Shown: positions 54,746 through 61,140 of the stretch, piece by piece | Position numbering within the stretch: the stretch's first letter is position 1 | How the letters are laid out: each line of letters begins with the position of its first letter | Source: Amycolatopsis anabasis | Lineage (GTDB): Bacteria; Actinomycetota; Actinomycetes; Mycobacteriales; Pseudonocardiaceae | Direction: 5' to 3' | Assembly: GCF_009765355.1 (NCBI RefSeq) | Contig: NZ_VTHK01000002.1 | Location: forward strand, 62,001-126,000 | Length of the DNA: 64,000 nucleotides | Translations under genes and position numbers: made by a program | The notes under the pieces: generated by a model | The model's input: the letters and a program-made list of their open reading frames with translations, nothing else | Told to the model about the DNA's origin: nothing | The model's database searches: none

Positions 54746-57700
54746 TCAGTCGCAGGGTGGCCGGTAGGCGAGCTGGGGAAGGTGCTGTCCCCAGCGCTCG
54801 CGGGTGAGGATTCCGCGCGTGGCGGCGCAGATCCGCCGGATGGCGGCGCGCTCGTCGAGGTTCCACAGGCGCACGGTTCCGTCCTGCCCGGCGGACGCCA
54901 GGAACCGCCCGTCGGGATTGAACACGGTGATCGAATCGGAATCGGCGTGCGCGGTGAGCGGGCGGCCGAGTGGTTTCGGATCCGCCGGATCGGTGAGATC
55001 CCACAGCCGGATCGTCGTGTCGTCGCTGCCGCTGGCGACGGTCCGGCCGTCCGGGCCGAACGCCACGGAACTCACCCCGGTGGTGTGGCCGGGGAGGGGC
55101 CGGCCGAGTGGTTTCGGATCGGCGGGGTCGGCCAGGTCCCAGAACCGGATCGTCTTGTCGTCGCTGCCCGTGACGAGCGTCCGGCCGTCCGGGCTGAACG
55201 CCGCCGAGCGAACGGGCGCGGTGTGCTCGGCGCGCGGGTTGCCGAGCGGTGCCGGGTGCGCCGGATCGCTGACGTTCCACAGCTGGAACGTCTGATCGGC
55301 GCCGTTGGCGGTCACCAGGATCCGCCCGTCCGGGCTGAACACCGTCGAGTTCGGGTAGGAGGGGTGGCCGCTCAGCGGCGGGCCGACGGCCACCGGGTGG
55401 GCCGGATCGGTGACGTTCCACAGGCGCACCGACTGGTCGTCTTCGCCGGTGACGAGCAGCCGGCCGTCCGGGCTGAAGACCACCGGGCTGCCGTACCGGG
55501 TGCGCAGGGCCAGCGCCGGGCCGAGTGCGCGCGGCCGCGCCGGATCGGCCACATCCCACAGCACCACGGCGTCGTCCCCGCTGGTGGCGGCGAGGGTCCG
55601 GCCGTCGGGGGCGAACGCCGCGGAGTTGACGTAACCGGGGCGTCCGGGCAAAGGCGGGCCGAGCGGGACGGGATCGTCCGGGGTGGTGACGTTCCACAGC
55701 CGGACGCGGTCGTCCCGGGCCGCGGTCACCAGCGCCCGGCCGTCGGGGCTGAACCGCGCGGACGTCACGGCGGCGGAATGACCGAGCAGGAGCGCCGATG
55801 GGAGCGACCAGAGCCGCACCGTGCCGTCGTCGCTGCCGGCGGCGAGGGAGCGGCCGTCGGGGCTGAACATCACGCTGAACACCGAGCCGGTGGCCGCGGC
55901 GAGCGGCGGGCCGAGCGCGGTGGCCTTGGCCGGATCGGCCAGGTTCCACAGCCGGACCGTGTTGTCGCCCGCGGAGGCGAGCATGCGGCCGTCCGGGCTG
56001 AAGGCCACCTGCCAGACGTCCCCGGTGTGCCCGATGAGCGGCGCGCCCAGCGGGGTGGCCGCGGCCGGATCGCGCACGTCCCAGAGCCGCACGGTCTTGT
56101 CGTCGCTCGCCGAGGCCAGGGTGCGCCCGTCCGGGCTGAACGCCACCGAGTGCACGGTGTTGGCGTGCCCGGTCCGGGGCCCGCCCAGCGGCGCCGGGTG
56201 CGCGGGGTCGGTGATGTTCCAGAGCCGGACGGTCTGATCGTTCCCGCCGGAGGCCAGCGTGCGGCCGTCCGGGCTGAACGCGACCGTGCGCACACGTTCG
56301 CCGTGACCGGTCAGCGGTGGCCCCAGCGGCGCCGGGTTCGCCGGGTCGCTGAAGTTCCAGAGCCGGACGGTCCTGTCGTCGTTCGCGGTGGCCAGGAGGT
56401 GACCGCCGGGGCTGGCGGTGGCCGTGTAGATGGTGCCGTTCTCGCTGGTGAGCGGTGTCCGGAGGGGCGCCGGGTGTGCGGGGTCGGTGATGTTCCAGAG
56501 CCGGATGGTGTGATCGTCGCCCGCAGTGATCAGGGTGCGGCCGTCCGGGCTGAACACCGCGGAGGAGACCCAGCCGGTGTGCCCGGTCAGCGGTGGGCCG
56601 AGCGGTCGCGGGTGCGCGCGGTCGCGCACGTCCCAGAGCCGGACGGTGTGGTCGTTTCCCGCGCTGGCGAGCAGGTTCCCGTCGGGGCTGAAGGACGTCC
56701 AGTACACCGAGCCGGTGTGCCCGGACAGCGGGGTCGCGAGCGGCGCCTGCTGGGTGGACAGCAGCCGGGCGGACACCTCCCGGTCATCCGGGCGCAGGCG
56801 GTGCGCCACCAGGTTGAGCTGCGCGGACAGCGAGGGATCGGACTCCTCCAACCGGTCCGCTTCGCTCACCACCTGCCGGAACCGGGCGTCGTCCCGCTGC
56901 CGGAAGGCGACCACCGCGGCCGAGGCGGCGATCAGCGCGAAGGCCACCACGAGGGCGACGGCCGCGCGGCGGGCCCAGCCGGTGCGGCGGCGCTGGCGCC
57001 GCGACGCGGCGAGGAACTCGCGTGCCACCCCGGTCACCCCGGCCGTGTCCGCCCACTGCTGGGCCGACTCGAGCCGGGCGCCCCGGTACAGCAGGGAAGC
57101 GTCGCGGCCGTGCCGGCGCCACGCCGCCGCGTCCTCCTCCAGCCGTTGGCGCACCAGGATTCCGGCCCGGTCCCGGTCGATCCAGTCCCGCAGCCGCGGC
57201 CAGGCCTGCAGCAGGGCTTCGTGGGTGATCTCGACCGACTCCGCGTCCAGGGTCACCAGCCGCGCCGCGGTGAGCACCTCCAGCGCCTCCTCGGTGGCCA
57301 TCGGGAGATCCGCGTGGTCCACCAGTTCCCGCCGGGTCGACCTCCTGCGGGTGTCGCGCATGTCCTCGCCGATCCGCACCAGCCGCAGCAGCATCGAACG
57401 AGCCACGGCCTGCCCGGCCGGGTTCAGTTCGGCCCAGGCGCGTTCGGCGGTGGCCGCGACCGCGCCCTGGATCCCGCCCGCCGCCCGGTAACCGGCGATG
57501 GTCAGCCGCCCGGCCTGCCGCCGCTGCCAGGTCGCGAGCAACGCGTGCGAGAGCAGCGGCAGCGACCCCGCGTCGTGGACGTCCTCGGCGGCGCCGGTCC
57601 GGCCCAGTCCCAGATCGCGCAGGATCAGGTCCACCAGGCCGGTTTCCAGGTGCAGGCCGACCGATTTCGCCGGGCCCGTCACCGCTTCCCGCAGTTCGGC

Positions 57701-58666
57701 GGTCGTCATCGGCCCGAGCACGAACTGCCGATCCTGCAGCGCCCTGGTGAGTTCCGGGTGATCGAGGCACTGGCCGTAGAAGTCCGCGCGCAGCCCGAGC
57801 AACACGGTCGCCGGAATGGGTTCGCCGGGGGCCGCGGGGGTGGCGGCCGCGTGCAGCGTCTGGATGAAGGTCCGCCGCTGCTCCTCGTCCGCGCAGAGCG
57901 TGAAGATCTCCTCGAACTGGTCCACCACGAGCACCGGACGGGTTTCGCCCAGCGCCGCCCGGATGTTCGCCGCGAATCCGGGATCCGTCCGGGCCCCGGT
58001 CATCGGTTCCGCGAGTTCGTGCAGCCGGCCAGCGAGTTCGCGCACCGGTTCGTCGCGCGGGGTCATCGTGATCACCGGCGTTCCCCGGGAGCGCAGCGCG
58101 GGGACCACACCGGCTTCGAGCAACGAGGACTTCCCCGCACCGGAGGCGCCGACCAGGACCACGATGCCGCCGGTTTCGGCCGCGTCGGACAGTTGCGCCA
58201 GGAGGTCGGCGGTGCTGCGGTCCCGGCCGAAGAACCGGGCGGCGTCCTCCGGCCGGAACGCCGCGAGCCCGCGATAGGGGCACACCGCCGCGGCGTCCTC
58301 GGCCGGGGTTTCGGCGGCCGGGGCGGTCGGACTGGTCAGCGCGTGTTCCCACAGTTCGCGCCACCGGTCCAGGTCGTACAGTTCCGGGACGACCGGGTGG
58401 GGCCGCAGCTGGCGCGCCTGTTCGATGAGCACCCACAGCACGGCGGCGAGCGCGGTGAACCGCGCCGGAACATTCCGCCCCCGCCGCCAGTCGCTCACCC
58501 GCTGGGCGGTCACCCGGACCGGCTGTCCCCGCTCGTCCACCCGGCGGGCGCGAGCGACCGATTCGGTCACCCGCTTCAGCGGCGGAGCCCCCGCTTCGGC
58601 GTAGAGCAACGCGAACCGTTCCGCGAAAACCCCACGCGGGCCCAGTTCAGGCCCCGAATCGCCCAC
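54746..58666 (-). CDS. Transmembrane nSTAND NTPase with 14 WD40 repeats (copy A)
   Basis: 1306 residues. Residues about 10-80: XRE-like helical domain (VTAQRVSDWRRGRNVPARFT). About 128-480: nSTAND1 NTPase with Walker A GASGAGKSS (173-181), Walker-B-like VLVVDQFEEIF and a winged-helix end (ITHEALLQAWPRLRDWI). About 558-582: one transmembrane helix (AAVALVVAFALIAASAAVVA). About 620-1270: fourteen WD40 repeats of the form GHTxxVxxxxFSPDGRxLA...RLW, enough for two seven-bladed propellers. The C-terminus has a conserved Cys pair (RRICAATRG, YRPPCD). GTG 58666 is fixed by GGAGG seven bases upstream. Probably a membrane-bound signalling switch; ligand and effect unknown. Confidence 0.9.
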   Translation of the reverse strand: MGDSGPELGPRGVFAERFALLYAEAGAPPLKRVTESVARARRVDERGQPVRVTAQRVSDWRRGRNVPARFTALAAVLWVLIEQARQLRPHPVVPELYDLDRWRELWEHALTSPTAPAAETPAEDAAAVCPYRGLAAFRPEDAARFFGRDRSTADLLAQLSDAAETGGIVVLVGASGAGKSSLLEAGVVPALRSRGTPVITMTPRDEPVRELAGRLHELAEPMTGARTDPGFAANIRAALGETRPVLVVDQFEEIFTLCADEEQRRTFIQTLHAAATPAAPGEPIPATVLLGLRADFYGQCLDHPELTRALQDRQFVLGPMTTAELREAVTGPAKSVGLHLETGLVDLILRDLGLGRTGAAEDVHDAGSLPLLSHALLATWQRRQAGRLTIAGYRAAGGIQGAVAATAERAWAELNPAGQAVARSMLLRLVRIGEDMRDTRRRSTRRELVDHADLPMATEEALEVLTAARLVTLDAESVEITHEALLQAWPRLRDWIDRDRAGILVRQRLEEDAAAWRRHGRDASLLYRGARLESAQQWADTAGVTGVAREFLAASRRQRRRTGWARRAAVALVVAFALIAASAAVVAFRQRDDARFRQVVSEADRLEESDPSLSAQLNLVAHRLRPDDREVSARLLSTQQAPLATPLSGHTGSVYWTSFSPDGNLLASAGNDHTVRLWDVRDRAHPRPLGPPLTGHTGWVSSAVFSPDGRTLITAGDDHTIRLWNITDPAHPAPLRTPLTSENGTIYTATASPGGHLLATANDDRTVRLWNFSDPANPAPLGPPLTGHGERVRTVAFSPDGRTLASGGNDQTVRLWNITDPAHPAPLGGPRTGHANTVHSVAFSPDGRTLASASDDKTVRLWDVRDPAAATPLGAPLIGHTGDVWQVAFSPDGRMLASAGDNTVRLWNLADPAKATALGPPLAAATGSVFSVMFSPDGRSLAAGSDDGTVRLWSLPSALLLGHSAAVTSARFSPDGRALVTAARDDRVRLWNVTTPDDPVPLGPPLPGRPGYVNSAAFAPDGRTLAATSGDDAVVLWDVADPARPRALGPALALRTRYGSPVVFSPDGRLLVTGEDDQSVRLWNVTDPAHPVAVGPPLSGHPSYPNSTVFSPDGRILVTANGADQTFQLWNVSDPAHPAPLGNPRAEHTAPVRSAAFSPDGRTLVTGSDDKTIRFWDLADPADPKPLGRPLPGHTTGVSSVAFGPDGRTVASGSDDTTIRLWDLTDPADPKPLGRPLTAHADSDSITVFNPDGRFLASAGQDGTVRLWNLDERAAIRRICAATRGILTRERWGQHLPQLAYRPPCD

Positions 58667-58836
58667 TCGCGCACCTCCACCGGAATTCCGCAGTGACGCA
58701 CCCGCAACGGTCACAGGTTGCCATGCGGCACCGACGGTCCCGCGGTGTGGTACGACCGTGCCTGTCGTGCGACGAGTGGGGTTTTCCCAGTGTGTGGCTT
58801 TTCGCCGTGCTCGTGGGTGCCCGGATGCCGAGCCGA

Positions 58837-58880
58837 CCTACCGAAATGGGGAACTCGGTAGTCCGAAACGGAGGACTCGC
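58837..58880. repeat. Second copy of the intergenic repeat
   Basis: 44 bases beginning CCTACCGAAATGGGGAACTC and ending GGACTCGC, closely matching 6202-6245. It lies between the tyrosinase stop and the start of nSTAND copy A, 52 kb from the first copy. Confidence 0.75.
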
Positions 58881-58903
58881 GCCGGTGCTCGGCGCGCTGA
58901 GCA

Positions 58904-59725
58904 CTATGCGTAGGTGTAATACCTGGTGTGGTCGAGCAGATCGGCCGGGGTCACCGTGTTCCACGGGCGCATCGGCTCGTTGAGCGCCACCACGTCCCGG
59001 GTGCTCCGGGCCGGGGCGTAACCGGACGCGGGATGCCTGGCCTGCCAGTCCGCCCACAGCTTGTCGATGAAGCAGTGGTGCAGCCAGAAGACCGGATCGT
59101 TCGGCGAGGCGCCACCGCCCATGTCACCGCCGATCCACCGGTGCACCTGGTTGTGCAGCCCCGGACCGACCCAGCCCTCCAGGGTGTTCCGGAAACCGCC
59201 GGCGGACGCCGAGTTCCACGGCGTCTGGTCGTACACCTCGATCGCCAGCGCGCGATCCACCTGCGCCCTGGTCGGCAGCTGCTCCCCGGACCGGCCGCCG
59301 AACCGGCGTTTGAGGAACGGCTGGCTGCTGGTCCGCGCCGTCAGCGGCCACCGGTCCTCCCCGGCGAAGGGGCCGGTCAGCACCCGCAGATCCTGGCTCC
59401 GGCCGTCGCCGCCGAGGAAATCCGCCGCGAACAGCGACGACGTGGTGGTCCGGTCCGCCGTCCAGTCCCAGTACGGCAGCGAGACCGACGGGTCGATCGC
59501 CTGCAGTTCCCGTTCGAATTCCAGGAGAAACTGCCGGTGCCAGGGCAGAAAGGACGGCGCCCGATGGCCGACCCGGGACGCGTTGTCGGCGTCGCTGGTG
59601 ACGAACCGCAGATGGGTGGTGACGAACGGGTCGTACCGGCCGTTGCGTTTCATCGCCAGCATCGCCTGGACGAAATTCTGCTTTTCGGCCGCGGTCAGGT
59701 TCGCCTGGTTCTTGCGCACTCCCAT
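58904..59725 (-). CDS. melC2: Tyrosinase (type-3 copper)
   Basis: 273 residues, typical streptomycete-type tyrosinase that oxidises monophenols to quinones and makes melanin; exported with its caddie protein. CuA ligands His38, His54 and His63 (RVGHRAPSFLPWHRQFLLEF) and CuB ligands His191, His195 (HNQVHRWIGG) and His217 (FWLHHCFIDKLW) are all present. No signal peptide of its own, as expected for co-export with MelC1. Start ATG 59725, 44 bases after the melC1 stop. Intact and probably active. Confidence 0.93.
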   Translation of the reverse strand: MGVRKNQANLTAAEKQNFVQAMLAMKRNGRYDPFVTTHLRFVTSDADNASRVGHRAPSFLPWHRQFLLEFERELQAIDPSVSLPYWDWTADRTTTSSLFAADFLGGDGRSQDLRVLTGPFAGEDRWPLTARTSSQPFLKRRFGGRSGEQLPTRAQVDRALAIEVYDQTPWNSASAGGFRNTLEGWVGPGLHNQVHRWIGGDMGGGASPNDPVFWLHHCFIDKLWADWQARHPASGYAPARSTRDVVALNEPMRPWNTVTPADLLDHTRYYTYA

Positions 59726-59769
59726 GAAAAGAATCCCCTGCTCTCGATTTCGGCAAAAGAAATGACGAA

Positions 59770-60105
59770 TCAGGCGTGGTGATGACCGACCAGCTCAAGC
59801 TCGGCGCCGCCGAGCGAGTCGACCGCCGCGCGGGCGGTGTCGATCAGCGTGGGGAATTTCTCGTGGTGGTCGATGACGCTGCAGTAGGAGTCGTCGGCGT
59901 TCCGCATGACGTGCAACGGCATGCCGTCGATGTAGACGTTGCCGGCGGCCGTGACGTGGATGCTCCGCCCCCGGTAGGTCTCGTCCAGCCCGCCCGAGGC
60001 GCCGGAAAGCCCGGCGCCGGTCAGTACGCCCGCAGTGGCGAGCCCGGCCATGGCGGTACCGGTGGCGAATCTCTTGAGAAATCTTCTTCGGTCCATGTTA
60101 TTCAT
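59770..60105 (-). CDS. melC1: Tyrosinase cofactor / caddie protein MelC1
   Basis: 111 residues. Twin-arginine signal peptide (DRRRFLKRFATGTAMAGLAT) followed by the MelC1 domain: YRGRSIHVTAAGNVYIDG, PLHVMRNADDSYCSVIDHHE, ending in LELVGHHHA. MelC1 delivers copper to apo-tyrosinase and carries it out through the Tat system; the terminal His cluster and the Cys are consistent with copper transfer. Start taken at ATG 60105 (MNNMDRRR); ATG 60096 is also possible, and the longer frame to 60276 covers the promoter region. First gene of the two-gene melC operon. Confidence 0.9.
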   Translation of the reverse strand: MNNMDRRRFLKRFATGTAMAGLATAGVLTGAGLSGASGGLDETYRGRSIHVTAAGNVYIDGMPLHVMRNADDSYCSVIDHHEKFPTLIDTARAAVDSLGGAELELVGHHHA

Positions 60106-60315
60106 TCGTTCGGAGTATTCCTGTCTGCTGGGGCGGCATCGTGGGCCGCCCGGAACTTGTGGCCAGATCGGTGGCCGAAAGGGATTAGAGCAGACCGGGA
60201 TCTCCACTGACAACCCCGCGAATAGCGTTACATTTCTCGATTGATTCACAGGGTGACAAAGCCCACGCGAATTCAACGGTTTTTAATGCGAGATGGATCT
60301 TTTTGAACAGATAGC

Positions 60316-60351
60316 GGTGGGCCCGCACTCCGGGCGGAGTGCGGGCCCACC
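60316..60351. terminator. Strong hairpin after the LPMO gene
   Basis: GGTGGGCCCGCACTCC, loop GGGC, and the exact complement GGAGTGCGGGCCCACC: a perfect 16-bp stem. It begins 14 bases after the LPMO stop on the minus strand, with an A/T-rich run beyond it, and separates LPMO transcription from the melC operon. Confidence 0.8.
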
Positions 60352-60364
60352 GGACCGCGGGTCG

Positions 60365-60883
60365 CTAGCTGACCTGCAGATCGACGCAGGCGTAGAAGGC
60401 GTTCGCCGTGTCGGCGATGTTCCAGATCGCGAGCACCTTCTGCCGGCCGGTCGCGTTGCCCAGGTTGACCTGGTGCGAAACGTTGGCCGGTGGCTGGGCG
60501 TTGCCGCCGTCGAACACGGCGATCCGCTGGCCGCCGAGGAAGTACTCGTAGTTGCTGGTGCGGTGCCGGGCGGTGAACGTCCAGTTGAAGGTCACCGTGC
60601 GGCCGACGGCCGTGGGCTTCCACGGCTTGCTGTCATCGCTCAGTTCCGCGAAAGCCGCGTTGTTGCCGTGGCAGTTGCGCAGCCCCTTGGGGCCTTCGAC
60701 GCTCTGCGGCTCGTACTTGATCGCGCCGCAGGGCACGGTTCCCTTCGCGCACTGGGCCTGGCGGCTCGGCGGCGAATTGACGTACCCGTGCGCGCTGGCG
60801 GTCGCGGACGGCAGCGCCACCAGGACGACGGGGGAGATCGCGGCGCCGACCGCGGCGGCGATGACCTTGCGTTTCACGTTCAT
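60365..60883 (-). CDS. Lytic polysaccharide monooxygenase, family AA10, DasR-controlled
   Basis: 172 residues, catalytic domain only (no CBM). Signal peptide residues 1-31 ends ATASA, exposing the mature N-terminal His32 (HGYVNSPPSRQAQC) that forms half of the copper histidine brace; the second brace His is about 107 (ARHRTSNYEYF), and the axial Phe is about 163 (NAFYACVDLQV). Four cysteines fit two disulfides. This small AA10 type cleaves chitin oxidatively. Upstream lie two DasR boxes, so it should be repressed by DasR and induced on chitin/GlcNAc. Start ATG 60883 with AAAAGGAGCT ahead. Confidence 0.93.
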   Translation of the reverse strand: MNVKRKVIAAAVGAAISPVVLVALPSATASAHGYVNSPPSRQAQCAKGTVPCGAIKYEPQSVEGPKGLRNCHGNNAAFAELSDDSKPWKPTAVGRTVTFNWTFTARHRTSNYEYFLGGQRIAVFDGGNAQPPANVSHQVNLGNATGRQKVLAIWNIADTANAFYACVDLQVS

Positions 60884-61018
60884 GACAGCTCCTTTTCGGG
60901 AGAACTGCGGTTCCCCGGGGCGACGGTCGGGACCGGCGAGCAGGGAGCGGCCGGTCCTTCAGGGGCAGGGACCCACAACAGAGCAGGGAACACCGGGCCG
61001 GAGGAACGCAGGGTGTCC

Positions 61019-61034
61019 TCCGGTCTAGACCACA
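61019..61034. promoter_or_regulatory. DasR-responsive element 1
   Basis: TCCGGTCTAGACCACA with palindromic core GGTCTAGACC, matching the streptomycete dre consensus ACTGGTCTAGACCACT in the core and several flanks. Upstream of the LPMO gene. Confidence 0.8.
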
Positions 61035-61045
61035 TCGGCTGCCAA

Positions 61046-61061
61046 TGTGGTCTAGACCATA
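61046..61061. promoter_or_regulatory. DasR-responsive element 2
   Basis: TGTGGTCTAGACCATA with the full TGGTCTAGACCA core of the dre consensus. Its centre is 27 bp from that of element 1, between the LPMO gene and the stop of nSTAND copy B. Confidence 0.85.
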
Positions 61062-61140
61062 CTTCGCGCCCTGGATTCGGTCAAGAGTTAACGAACCACC
61101 TGGTATGTCCGGATCGGGTGCGCGTTCCCCGGCCAGGTTG

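Noticed and set aside
54782..58696. A 1304-codon plus-strand frame opposite nSTAND copy A
   Set aside because: Its apparent repeats are the complement of the WD40 repeats; no start signal or domain.
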